A stretch of DNA of 64,000 nt, from NCBI RefSeq assembly GCF_009905375.1, contig NC_133647.1, positions 170,048,790 to 170,112,789 of the forward strand, given 5' to 3'. The stretch is from Apium graveolens. Lineage: Eukaryota; Streptophyta; Magnoliopsida; Apiales; Apiaceae. Shown here one piece after another: positions 48,810 to 61,220 of the stretch (position 1 is its first letter; each line of letters begins with the position of its first letter). The translations under genes were made by a program, and so were the position numbers. The notes under the pieces were generated by a model. It saw only the letters and a program-made list of their open reading frames with translations, ran no database searches and was not told the DNA's origin.

Positions 48810-49514
48810 CCCGGAATCAGATAGAAAGTGAATAGGGATACTCTCTTAGCATTGCACTTTCTAACTCTCGAGTAAATTTTCCCACATTGTGGTTCTACCA
48901 TCAAACTCTTACTAGTTTGATAACCCTTCTCCTAAGCACTCGTTCCTTTTTACTCTATACCCTTCCTGGTTGCTCCATATAGGTTACGTCTGGTTGCATG
49001 TCTATGCGCTCATATGCCCCTATTTGTCTGGCATCCGAATTACACTTCCATAATATTGATACGTGGAACACGTTATGAACTTGCTACAGGTTCGGGGGTA
49101 GGGCTAGCTCCTATGCTAACTTCCCAAACGTCTTAATATATCCAAGGGTCCAACAAATTGTAGACTTAGCTTTCCTTTCTTTCCGAACCTCATCAATCCT
49201 TTTCAAGGGTTTCCAAGGGGATACCTATAACATTACTAGGCCCCCTATTTCATACTCTTTGTCCTTTTTTGAGTCAAATCAGCATACCTCTTATGTCCAT
49301 CTTGGGTTACTACCAGCCGTCCTCTGATTAGATCTATTATATCCCTGGTCCTTTGGACTACTGCGGGTCCGAGCATCTTGCGCTCTACAACTTCATCCTA
49401 ACATAAGGGAGATCGACATTATCTTCCCTCAAGGATCTCATAAGGTGACACCTCGATAATGACATATGATCTATTGTCGTGATATAACTAAATCCGCGTT
49501 AAGTGATCATTCCA
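48810..49514 (-). pseudogene. Element B integrase C-terminus and chromodomain-like tail, decayed
   Basis: It corresponds to 8130-8825 of element A and is interrupted by similar stops and indels, including a short duplication near 49200 (TTTCAAGGG, TTTCCAAGGG). No integrase core is recognisable upstream. Confidence 0.7.
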
Positions 49515-52500
49515 AATTCTTTCAAGTCTATTGCACAGACTCTCATTATAGCGTTTAGCATTAGAGCTTTTGCTTCTTAATACCCATTCTTTTCTAGTTC
49601 GTAATCGCTACAACCTTCCGTTCCTAATATTATACTAGTTATACTTTTGCTCGTTAGCGTTCTATAACCTTTTAATGACCACGACAACCTTAGTATCACG
49701 AATGTGTTTCCATTCCGCATACTACCACTACTTTATTACTCCTTTTTCAGTTGTTTCTATTTTCCAAAATTTGATCAATCAAATAGAAGTAAAGGAATTT
49801 GTTGAGAGATCACTATGATCATGAACACTTGTTATATTGCATAGTTAGTACAGAAGGTGGCCAGCCTTTAGTACTTGACAAGCAATTAAACAATAGATGG
49901 TATCCTACTAGGCTTCTATCACACAGATAGATAGTCATTCGGCAATACCTCCCCTTCTGGAAGGGTTGTTCTTCTCAGATTACATGAAATGAAAAGAAGA
50001 GAAAAGAACGAACTGAAGAGAATTGTATATATAAAAAATATATATATATATATATACTGCCACAAAATATCTGGCTTGGAACCTACCTCTGAATTATAGA
50101 GGTTTGTCATAGGAGAACAAAACATAAATGTATTTATATCAGCATCAAGTATTATAGCATCGTATTTCCCATGCCTAAATATTTCTATTCCGTCCATCAT
50201 TCTATGGACCCATGCTCTTCTTCGAGCTTATACACAATCACCTTTGAAACTCCCTCGATATCGAAAATCGAATCTGGGATCTCATTCTAGACCTCATCGT
50301 TACTAGAATCCATTTCTATACCGCAACCTTCTTCGTATGGGTAATACTACTCTTTATCGATAAGAAGGAATAAATATATCATAGGTAGATAATTGACTTA
50401 ATTAGTCTATCAATGATAACTTATACACCACCACGACCCGATTAGTGGTACTTACTCTCAACATCCATTCCAATACAACTCTCACGGTTGTAAGTAATCA
50501 GCTCATTACTCTCAGAATCATTCCTACATTACTATGGCCCACCGTTGACCTACTGTAGTCATTCGTTTTCCATGAAGTTTTAATAGCTAACCATACGGAG
50601 TCCATTCATATCATATCGAATTCTTCTAAGGAGGTAACATGATCACCATTCTTGATTCATGAAGAACACTCCTGATCCTGACGTACATTCATGACGTGAA
50701 GCAGATAAAATTGCAGAAGAGTTTCAATCAAAGCAACGATAGCAGGTTAATACCATTCTTAATCATATGCCTTAAATAGAAGACTTAACTCAAAGGTTCG
50801 TCTAGTCCTTTTGGAAACATGGTCCTGGCTTATCCCAAGATAGGACCTCCTAAGATAGATAGCCCGTTCATGGCGATTACACGAATTAAACTTTTACCAA
50901 CTACTATTACGGTTGGGTATTGCACAGTCATCAGAAGGAATGTCAATCTTCCAAACCATAATACAACCTTCACAGTTTTAACCATCATCACTGTATTCCT
51001 CTGGCACAAGCGCCTATAATTATCCTCTTACCTTTAAAGTGTCGGCCACCTCTTTGGCCTTTCTTGATATTAAAATTTCCTTATAGTCAATGTCATTTTA
51101 ACCACCTCCAAATAAATTTTCTACCTTATTTCAATCACTGCTTTTGTGAAGATGTATTCCTTAAAATCTGATGAGTAAAAAAAAATATCACCATTTTTCC
51201 ATAAGTTATTGCCTCAGTCGTTAGAGGTTAATCACTGTCATGACTGACTCTCAATCATACTTAGAACATCTTTTATCTTAAGTCTTAATTGCCCTGAATA
51301 ATTTCGACCTTTACTGGTTCGATCCATACTTTCTCGTGGTTTAACACGTGCCCCACTTGGCATCATTATAATTATGTCATATTTCCTTTATCAACATTTT
51401 TATTCTTGAGAATTTCGAATATTTCCTTTCTCCTTGTAAAACCTCTAAGGTTATCCTTCAATCGTTCCTCCTGTATTCCCTATATACAGGGCATATCAAA
51501 ATACCATTTACTGATACTAGAACCATTGTCTATATACTTCTGAAAAATTTCTCCACTGATCCTTAAAGGTTATTATTACCTTAATCCTTTCCAATTCATA
51601 CTGTCAAAACTCATACTATCCCTATTAAGGGTGAAATGCCAACCTTTATGCATTCCCCTAGGATTCGTTTTAAGTTACCGATGTTCTATCCTTAATTCCA
51701 CCTTTAAAAAAGGTACAAGCATCCTTCCATGGATAAATAAAGTCATATATCCCTGATAAGGGTATCTTATTCAATCATTTCCACCTCGATAGTCTATACC
51801 GAATTTCACAATAGCATTCTTATTCAAGTTAAGGTCAATCCACATGGCCTCCAAAAGATAAAAATGGTTATCCGCTTTTCTTTCCTGATTTGGTAATGAT
51901 CACATGGATGATCTGGAAGATATTGGTCGTGTTCAACGTGAACTTCTTCTTAATAAATCCTTATTTACCTTTGTTGTTTATCTCAACAGTCATCTCAATG
52001 TTGGGATATCTTTCATACCTAGCGTCTCCCTTCCTGGGTATCAAGCCACCGGTCTTACACTTCACATTCTTGAAGGTCACTTCCTTCATCCAATTTTCTT
52101 GATTTCTTACTTTCTTGTCTCCTCAGTCTATCCGCGTCTCATTATTTATCCTTCGAACTATCTCAAGGTTTCTTCGAATCCTCCCAACTTACAGGGGATA
52201 ATATATATGTATCTCTTATGCCCTCAACCATCAATTTTAACTCATGGTGAATCACCCTCATCCTGACGATTACATACTTTTCTATTTCTATTGCTACGAG
52301 TCTTTAGGGTTTCCTCATACCCATCTTCCTTATCATTCCTCCAACTCTATTGCCTTTATATTCCTTTCCACTTCAGTTTCTTTTTATTTTCCTTTCTCTT
52401 ATCATTATTTCATGAACCAACACAACACAAGCATTGATTTCAAATATCCCGTCATTCTGGATTCGTGTCCTCAGAACGAATCTTGACAACTTTTATAACT

Positions 52501-52700
52501 TAGATTCATAATTCATCATACTCGTCTGCCTTTGTTCTGGCTCTAAAGCTTTTACACTATCTCCTTATCTTTGGGAATTACTTTCCCGAAAACAATTGAC
52601 TGAACTTAAATCAGTTTATTCTAACCTCTGGCTCCGTGCCTTTCTTGGTCTTTCACCAGCGGGTGGTCTCTCTCTTAGGAGGGTAAGTGACAAAAACGGT
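49515..52700 (-). other. Element B internal block of unknown origin
   Basis: Homologous to 8826-11900 of element A with few differences, for example a roughly 110 bp longer segment at 49550-49660. No recognised protein or RNA gene on either strand. Confidence 0.7.
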
Positions 52701-52704
52701 ATTT

Positions 52705-52940
52705 TGTGGTTCATCAATCATTTTGAATCTCAAATGATTCCTATATTTCCTTTAGCCAGGCTCTTGCCTCGGCTAGGTCAACCTGTTCCTTGGAACTCTG
52801 GGAGCTTAGAGACTTAAAGGTCCTGAAAGAATTTCTCACCGTACTGTCTCCTCAGGGTGGTGGTTGGGGATAATAGTCTAAGTTCTCTTTAGACAGGTCC
52901 ATGAATTGCCGTATAGGGGTACCATCTCGGGTCTCCTTTC
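52705..52940 (-). pseudogene. Element B displaced gag core fragment
   Basis: Same rearranged gag piece as 11905-12140 of element A, again located after RNase H in element sense. Confidence 0.65.
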
Positions 52941-53252
52941 CTTACTCGACTTTTTGTTTCCTTAGTATGAAATGTTTCATCATACTCCCCATAATTAGGG
53001 TCATCTTTTAATTTAAAATCCTCATTTTCCACTCCATTATATCATGGGTTCCTTTTATCTTGATGGCGACCTCCCTGACTATCACGTTCAGGGTTTGCTC
53101 TAAATCTTATTCCTCAAACCAGCTTTCATCTAAGATCTCATCTTTAAGCTCTTGAACATTTGGAACCCAAATTCTGTAGGAATACCTCATTATTCCCTTC
53201 TCATATTTCTCGGTATTAACCTCTTATCTATTTGTTGGCTCTCTGCCTTCAT

Positions 53253-53937
53253 TCATAACTTTTTCTGGCACAATATGCTCTTTTCCAATAATTCGGTCTC
53301 TATTACAATCTCAAACAGCTTTTCGGTACCGGCTCCGGTTACCTTCACTTCTATTTCCATTTTCTCAAAATCTCTTATAAACTCTCCAAAAGACATTATC
53401 ATCTTGAGTCTCTCCTTTTTACTAAGGGCATCAGCCACCATATTGGCTTTCCCCGAATGATAAAGAATCTCCCAATCATTATTCTTGATTAGCTCTAACT
53501 GCCTTCTCTGGCATATATTGAGCTCTTTCTACGTGAAAATGTACTAGAGCACTTATGGCTTAGGTAATTCTCGCACTTCTCTCCATACAAGTAGTGCCTC
53601 CAATCCTTAGGGTAAAACTATTGCCACGAGCCTGAGCTCATGAGCGGGGATATCGAATTTCATATTACCTTAATTGTCTTGACATGTACGCGATTACCTT
53701 ACCGTGCTGCATAAGCACGCACCCTAAGCCCTTGTGCGAAGCGTCACTATACTTCACAAAATCTCTTTTTCCATCCGGCAACGCCAGCATAAGGGCCATC
53801 ACCAACCTCTGCTTCAGTTCTTGAAAGCTGTTCTCGCATTTCTCTGTCCATTCGAAATTCTCAGTCTTACGAGTAAGCTGCGTTAAAGGGGCTACTATCT
53901 TTACAACTTGAACGAGCCTCCGGTAGTGACCGACCAA
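53253..53937 (-). pseudogene. Element B RT C-terminus and RNase H, decayed
   Basis: The minus strand starts GHYRRLVQVVKIVAPLTQLT and reads on through SDASHKGLGCVLMQHGKVIAY, one frame further than in A, before breaking. It ends with MVADALSKKERLKM at 53441 and downstream. The RT catalytic core is missing at the same point as in element A. Confidence 0.85.
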
Positions 53938-53989
53938 TCCTACCTCTGGTAGTCGACCAAACCATGGTCATCAATTCCTCAGTGGTCCT

Positions 53990-54121
53990 TTATTCATTCT
54001 TGTCAGGATCCTCCATGGGATCCTCCTCAGCAACTATCCCTTCTAGGACAACATCCTCAACCGCTACATCCTCAATATCAACATCATCCGGTCCCGCGTT
54101 AGGACGCTCTATCGGATCCAT
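53990..54121 (-). pseudogene. Element B gag N-terminal fragment (43 codons)
   Basis: Same acidic MDPIERPNAGPDD ORF as in element A, ending at the same stop. Confidence 0.5.
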
Positions 54122-54367
54122 AATCTGATCCCCAATAAATAATAAAACATCATTGCGTTGATGTTCCTCAACTTCAGGGTTCGGAGTCCCGCTACCATAT
54201 ACGATAACGAACTACGCTTCTATCGCTACATTTATAAGGGTTCCCATAAGGGTTTTAACTGTCAGTACTACGTTAGGTAGTCCGACTATGAACTTGGCAA
54301 GAGTTCTTATTATCTTAGTGAACTTATTATCTTAACATCCCATCATCTCTGAGGTTTATAACGCTTA

Positions 54368-54379
54368 GCTCTGATACCA
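54368..54379 (-). other. Primer-binding site of element B (initiator Met tRNA)
   Basis: GCTCTGATACCA, complement of TGGTATCAGAGC, 4 bases from the right LTR. Confidence 0.93.
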
Positions 54380-54383
54380 TTTC

Positions 54384-56316
54384 TGTAACACCCCCAGATC
54401 CGGGGTCGGGGATCCGGGTCGTCACGGTCTTTCTTTCCACAATATCACTTCACTTAATTAATAATAATAACCTTATGCTGTGACCCCACACTAACACACA
54501 CCACAACCCGTTATAGTCTCAGAGATGAAATTTAAATAAGTACAAGTCTTTGAATCCACAATTTAAAAGTTATTACAACCCAAAATGATTTCTTGATAAA
54601 TTTACAGTTAATTGCCATTATCTGCCACAAGTTATAATTATACATAATTGATTCTCAAAAGCAGATGGTCTGATCTACAATGGATCTACCTCTGCAGCTA
54701 TAGCAGCTACAACATCAACGGGAAGACGCGGGACGCTTCCCACGCGCTTGCGCTGGGTCTGCTGGAGTCTGGCCATCTTTCCTAACTGTTGTTGTGTGAT
54801 GAAAGAAGATAGCAAGGGTGAGCAGCAAGCCCACCAAAATAATATGTATAATGATTTACAATATATGAGCCTACTCATAATACTCATGAAAGTCTTGGTC
54901 AAAAGAAATGAACCAAGTTGATAACTTAATGCGATGAAGTCGCAAAATATTCAGTATATATACATATATACTTTTCAAAATATTGGAAGTCCTCTTCCAT
55001 GCATAATATACACAAAGTCCTAGTGTGTAACTGTATGAAAAAAATATCGTTGCAAGGTGATCTCATATATCTAACCTTGTCTCAACGTTTTTCTGAAAAT
55101 CTTTGTCATACATAAGACAATTATTAATTAGATATAAGTTTAAAAGATGAGGTTACCAAATACCCCAATATACTTATATCTTTCCCAATACTACTTGAAC
55201 TACCACCGTTCAAGTTATAATCAGTTTCAAAAGTTCATCACATAGATGAGACTACAAGACAAGATTTGAATAGATTCAATCTTTGAAATATTATTGAATG
55301 AAATAAAGTTACGAGATACTTTATTTAGTCCCGATATATATATATCCACATATATATATCTCTTAAACATTTCCTGGAACCTCTGTTATGTAAAGTATGA
55401 ACAGAGTTTGAAACATCCAATGAATTTTGGAAAGGAAAAGAATTTTGGCATAAACCCGATATCTCGCTGATCAGGCAAAGATACCAATAAGTAACCTTTT
55501 CTACTGTAGATGGATGAATTCCTCACCGGTCATCACCCTGGCCGCATTAGGACCTCGCGCTAGACCGTACCCCGGCCCCTCACGCGTTGATGGACTGCCA
55601 CCCAGCCACTTACACAATAATAGACCGTACCCCGGCCTGTCGCTTATGCCGACTCAATGAGATGGGCTTACTTCCCGAACGTTGGGCAAGTAATCAATTC
55701 ATTTACCAAATCTGCAACCTCGTTGCGAATATAAAATACACCACAGAGCCGGATTCCCCAGGTTTTTGAGCGAGTATTTAAATCCCCTTAAAAGGAAGAT
55801 CTTAAATATAAAAAAAAAGTTTTGGGATCCGCTCTGACTTTTAAAAATCATTTTGAAGACTCGAAAACACTTTAAAGAGTGTTTGGAGTAAAGCTGATTT
55901 AATGAAGTAAATCAGTCCCCAGAATATTTAGAAAATGACTGAATATTATTATTTAAATAATATTCCCATAAAGAATAATCTTTATTAAAATAATTGAAGT
56001 AGAAGTATTAAAACTTATACTTGAAACGAGTATTAAATAACCCAAGATATACTTATATGAAAGTATTATCTTTATTTGAATAATCGAAAATAAGTTTGAT
56101 TATTAACAGTTTATTCTCTAATGAAATAAAGAATATATTTCAGCAAATAATCGGAGTCATAGATCCTCAAATGAATATTCAAATAATATTCAATAATAAT
56201 ATAAAAGAGTCATAAGCCCTCGAATAATATTCGAAATAATATTCAAATAAATAAATAAAGTTAAAGTTATCGAATAAACCTTATTCGATTAATAGTTTGG
56301 AAAACTATAACCATAT

Positions 56317-56350
<34 letters not shown>

Positions 56351-58400
56351 CCATATCCATATATACAAAATCTACTCGGGATCCTCGACTCCCGGTTTTA
56401 GAAAATATTTTCACCTTTGGGTCCCTATACTAAGGGTATATGCAAGTTACCGCTATCCTCTAGCATAGGTATTATCAACTGAACCAACAGATATATTTCA
56501 AGAATATGAAACAGGCATGCATATATACCATATCACATGCTACAATATATCGCAAGAATTTGCTAAATAACCAATATGCATTTATCGCAAGATCATGCAT
56601 ATACAAATGTATACATCACAACAACAGTATAACGGATAGAATACTTGCCTGAGCGACTGGGGGTTACGAATGGCTCGGGACGAGTCTGGTAACCTATAAA
56701 CAACAAGTAAGTTGGAATTAAACCAAAATCACTTGTAATTCTATACTTTAACTAACTTAGACTCTAACGCTTGTTTTGCGCTTACTGATTCTCTTAAGTC
56801 ACTCGAGTACCCTCGGCTCCACCATTTTTAATAATTTAACCTTTACGAGTTTTAAGGCGATTCCTTCACGAGTGTCTTACCAACTGCCTAACACACTTAC
56901 CATAAATGTTTCATACATTAATTAACCCTTTTTGGTCTTTAACCTATGTTTCAAAGTAAGGCGAGGGGAAAAGTTTCGTTCGCGAAACGCCGTTACTTGA
57001 AACGGTCATTTCTCCTAAACCGTGCATCGGAATCGAACGAACTACATATCAAAATGAAGCTCGTAACATGAGCTATCTAAACATGGCAGTGGTCATAATA
57101 TAGCAGGGGGTTCTCGGGTCCTAATGTTATGCACAAAAACAGTCCAAAGAAAATCGGACGTTACGACGGCTATGTTTACGCGATTACCAATGTTTAAACT
57201 ACTCCAATTAACCACCAACCAACTAATAACCATCAATACAACAAAACTTCACCTAAACCATACCACATCAGTCCATAATCTCCAAGGTTTTCAACTCAAA
57301 CAACCACAATCAAGACCTATGAACTATAATCAAGCTTCAATTACCAAAACACTTCCAAATCAAACCAAACTACTAATAATCACAATCCATGCTTCTCATT
57401 TCACAACACCAACCATTAAACTTACTAACAAATAAAGTAAAGGCTAGGGTTTGAAGTTTATACCTTCCTTGGGAGGTGTTAAGTTGCTAGGAAGCCTTAG
57501 GGAGCCTCCTACAAGCTTGATCTTTCCAAAGAAATCAAGAACACAAAGTTAGGCTTTGAAGTTTCTAAAAGTCCGATTTAAAGAACTGTAAAAATGAGGG
57601 TCTTACCATGATTATTTGGACGAGACTTGTGAACAAGAGTTGTAGGCCATCTCAATACCTTTCCAATGAGCTATAGAACACAATATTTGAGTGAGAAATG
57701 AAGGAGATACAGCAGTTTTAGTGTTCTGATTCTGTTTTGGCCGAGAGCATGAAGAACAATGCCTTGGTTTCTTTTTGATTTTGATGAAAAATGATTTGCT
57801 TGGCTTGGTTGCTTGGTTTTTGTGCTTGCTTTAGTCAATTACCTTCTTGCCCTTGAATTTGTGTGGTTACAAAGCCACCACACCTCCTTCCTTCCCATGT
57901 CATGCTTATGTCACCTTGCACATGTCATAATGCTCCCACTTGTCCACACCTTGTGGTTTGATGATGTCACAATCCCTGGCTTCTTGTACAAGCTTGTCTC
58001 TTGGTCACTTATTTGTTTTACGGTTCGCTTATCTTTCGTTCTCGTTTATCGTTTGAGGGATCATACCCGGGATCTTATTACTTAGGTTCCCTTAACCTTT
58101 CTCAATATATTATATTCCTTTTATGATCCTCTCCTATAATCCTTTAATTTAAATCCTTTTTATCCTGTTACCTTATATTCATTTCTCTCCGTATCTTGTG
58201 AATTTCCGGGAAAAATCAAAGTGTTCGAATTTGGATTCTGACGATCTTTACATACACTTATATCCCATATAAAGTACTAATAAAATCTCAGAATATCCAT
58301 ATCAGAACCCCTACATAGTGTGGCATGAAAAGTTTTCTCATTCAGCAAAAACACTATTCATAAGGGTTTCAAAAATTTCCCAAAAATTGGGGTTATTACA
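54384..58400 (-). repeat. Element B right LTR, 4017 bp
   Basis: Copy of 44769-48783 (offset 9615, then 9617 after the (AT)n run). Confidence 0.93.
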
Positions 58401-58405
58401 TTTCT
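58401..58405. repeat. Target-site duplication of element B, right copy (TTTCT)
   Basis: Matches 44764-44768. Confidence 0.95.
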
Positions 58406-59423
58406 TTTGGCCAACATTGTTTAAAGATGCTCATCAGTTCGTTTTAAAATGTGATCGATGTCAACGTGTGGGTAATATGTCTAAAAAGATGAGATGCCTC
58501 TTAATGTGCTTTTCGAGGTTGAGGTATTCGATGTTTGGGGAATTGACTTCATGGGGCCATTTGTCTCATCTTGTAACAATCAGTATATCTTATTGGCAGT
58601 TGATTATGTGTCGAAATGGGTTGAAGTTAAGGCATTGCCAACAAATGATGCGAAAATGGTGCTTAATTTTCTTCACAAGCAAATATTCACAAGGTTTGGA
58701 ACTCCAAGAGTCATAATCAGTGATGAGGGGTCACATTTTTGCAATCGCAAGTTCATTGCTATAATAAAAAGATATAATGTGAATCATCGCATTGCTACGG
58801 CTTATCATCCTCAGACAAATGGTCAAGTTGAGGTATCTAACAGAGAGATCAAGCGTATTTTGGAGAAAGTGGTATGTCCATCAAGGAAGGATTGGTCTTT
58901 AAAGCTTGATGAAGTTGTTTGGGCATATAGAACAGTATATAAGACTCCATTGGGAATGTCGCTGTTTCAGTTGGTGTATGGTAAGGGATGTCATTTGCCT
59001 GTGGAGCTCGAGCATAAAGCATATTGGGCTTTGAAGAAATTGAATCTGGACTTGGATGCAGCTGGAAAGAAGAGGATGCTTCAGTTAAATGAACTTGACG
59101 AGTTTCGACTTCAAGCTTATAAAAACAACAAGATGTATAAGGAGAAAGTGAAGAGGTGGCACGATCGGGGTCTAGTGCTTAAGAAATTTGTGCCAGGGCA
59201 ATAAGTTCTTTTATTCAACTCTCGTCTCCGTCTTTTTACTGGAAAGTTAAAGTCAAAATGGTCAGGGCCCTTCATAATCAAAACTGTGTTTCCATATGGA
59301 GTGGTGGAAATTTTTGAGAATGATCCGGGCCAAGCATTCAAGGTAAATGGTCAACGGTTGAAGCATTATTATGGTGACACAGCAAACCGTGAGGTGGTTA
59401 GTGCCGTTTTATTGTCCACTTGA
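58406..59423 (+). pseudogene. Element D integrase, main part
   Basis: The frame from 44768 continues as FWPTLFKDAHQF and CDRCQR (the two zinc-binding cysteines of HHCC). After a 1 bp indel near 58486 the core runs from 58494. Catalytic residues are the D of WGIDFMGPF, the D of ISDEGSHF and the E of GQVEVSNRE, with exact 35-residue spacing between the last two. A TAA at 59202 precedes the C-terminal segment FNSRLRLF and the end at 59421. It would insert element cDNA into host DNA. It is disabled by element B, the indel and the stop. Confidence 0.9.
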
Positions 59424-59911
59424 TCCCAAGATTCTACGTCGAGCTAGCGACGTAAAAGAAGCGCTTCTTGGGAGGCAACCCAAGTTTGTTGTACATTAGT
59501 AAGTAGAGGAAGCAAGAAGAAAAGAGAAAATCACAAAAAAAATAAAAAAATTGGAAAAATATAGTTCTGACTATAGAAGCCTGGCGCGCCCTTGCTGTCT
59601 CAGCGCACGGCCGTGCCATTTACACAGAAACACCGTGCGCCCGCGCTGTTAAAGTGCGCAGCCGCACCGGTTTGGCAGAAGTAGCGCACGCCCGCGCCAT
59701 CCCAGCGCGCGGCCGCGCCATATCCCGACTTTGAAAAAAAATAAAAGTCAGTTTAAGGGAGGGAAATGGGAATTTTGTCCCAAAATTAATTCCTAACCGA
59801 ATTTTCCTCCCCCACATCCCATAATTCCCTCTCCTAATCAAACCCATTACTCCCATTATTCCCATAATCAAATCCCACTTCTATTCCATATCTAATTCTC
59901 TTTTCGCCACC
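59424..59911 (+). other. Element D integrase-ORF3 spacer with GC-rich repeats
   Basis: Non-coding. At 59582-59720 there are about six degenerate copies of AGCGCRCGSCCGCGCCA spaced roughly 20-30 bp, strongly GC-rich in an AT-rich element. Minus-strand ORFs here (for example repeated MARPRA/MARPCA) are by-products of this repeat. Confidence 0.75.
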
Positions 59912-59919
59912 TATATATA
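59912..59919 (+). promoter_or_regulatory. Possible TATA box of an internal promoter for element D ORF3
   Basis: TATATATA lies about 95 bp before the ORF3 ATG, followed by a CA/CT-rich leader (ACACCCCATACATAAAC, then TTCTCTCT pyrimidine patches) typical of plant mRNA starts. This is inference from composition only. Confidence 0.4.
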
Positions 59920-60014
59920 CATACACCCCATACATAAACTTCTTCACCAATTCACAAACTCTCAAACATAAATTCTCTCTCAGACACAACTCTTATTCTC
60001 TCTAATCAATTTCC

Positions 60015-61220
60015 ATGGCACCCAAGAGACAAAGAACTCAAGTGGATAGCAGTGCCATCGATTCTTCAATTTCGAGTGGTGTGAGGCCCAAGTTTTCTAC
60101 TCCCGAGGCTTAGGACGAGTACACGAGGCTTCTCGCGAAGCCTATTGCTAAGGAGAGAGGGTTCCTGCCATCTGGGAATGATGGTAAGCTTTTGGAGATG
60201 ATCTTGGAGATGGGTTGGGTTCCTTTTTGTGAGGCACCAGCCACTGTGCCTATGAGTGTGGTTCGCGATTTCTATGCGAACGCCAAGGCCGAGAAGAATA
60301 GCTTCACTGTGGTGCGAGGGAGGACGATGAAGTCTAGTGTAGAGGCTATCAGGACCGTGATTGAGCAGCCCGCGAGGAAGGTGGGGCAGGATACCTGGAA
60401 TGATAAGACTCTAGAAGACTTTGATCTGGATCTTATTGTTGCTACTCTGTGCCGGCCCGACACACATTGGAAGATCAAGAGGGGCACAGCCGCCGAGTAT
60501 TCTACGTTCCCAGCGTCCGGTATTAACAGGTTTGCCCGTGCATGGAACGCTTTTATATGTGCTAATATCATGCCATCTTCGCATGTGCATGAGGTTACTG
60601 TGGAGCGTGCACGTCTGCTATGGGGCATTCTGCAGGGTGATTATGTAGATTTGGGGATGGTAATATACCAGGGGATTCTGAGGTTTTTGAGGGGGAGCAC
60701 TACGGGTTCTATTCCGTATGCGTCAGTGGTGATAAAGCTGTGTGTGGCAGTTGGTGTGCATTGGCCCGCACATGAGCAGTTGTAGATTCTGAGTGCTCTG
60801 ATCGATAGCACTACTTTGGCTATGATGCAGGAATGGGATGGAGGCAAGCCCGATTTGAAGGGGCTTGGTTATTCTTTTGACCACCTACCTGGTGGGAGGC
60901 CAGCTGCTGGTCAGGCGAGCAGGACTGCATGGAGATCTCGGTTAGGAGATGAAGGAGGACCATCACAGCAGTAGGAGGCAGCAGGAGCGGACATGGGAGC
61001 TGGTTTGAGCTCGACGCAGTATAGGCGTCTTGCGAGGAGGATGGATGCGATGCACGACATCCATAGTCGTTTTGCACAAGATCTCACCCAGGCACTTGGG
61101 ACTGCATTTAGAGCCATCGGAGTTGACATTCAGTGGCCAGTATTTGGTGAGGACTCTGTGTATCCGCCTCTTGACACACCTGACACTCCACCCCTTGAGG
61201 GTGAGGATTCTGATTCATAG
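60015..61220 (+). pseudogene. Element D third ORF (Athila ORF3, plant transposon protein domain), three TAG stops
   Basis: A 401-codon frame from ATG 60015 (MAPKRQRTQ, nuclear-signal-like) to TAG 61218 contains no frameshift but has in-frame TAG at 60111, 60783 and 60972. The region 60192-60785 resembles the 'putative plant transposon protein' domain found after integrase in Athila elements, often called env-like. Residues 188-225 match element E's env-like residues 149-186 with no gap. The C-terminal part is acidic with a Pro/Asp-rich end. No signal peptide or transmembrane anchor is evident, so an envelope role is not supported. Function is unknown. Confidence 0.8.

Larger units (their letters stand above)
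44769..58400 (-). mobile_element. Element B: second copy of the non-autonomous Tekay/Del-like family
   Basis: A 13.6 kb element with the same termini, primer site, polypurine tract, truncated and reordered coding region and unknown 3 kb block as element A. TTTCT duplications flank it. Its LTRs are about 140 bp shorter than A's and carry a different internal block. Its LTR pair differs by only three substitutions and a 2 bp (AT)n change noticed by eye, so it is also a recent insertion. Confidence 0.93.

Noticed and set aside
59434..59871. Minus-strand ORFs with repeated MARPRA/MARPCA
   Set aside because: They are the reading of the GC-rich repeat units, not a protein family.
60111..60974. TAG stops in ORF3 as programmed read-through or amber recoding
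   Set aside because: TAG also breaks gag, protease and RT in the same element, and frameshifts and an RT active-site change accompany them. Deamination decay explains all of them.
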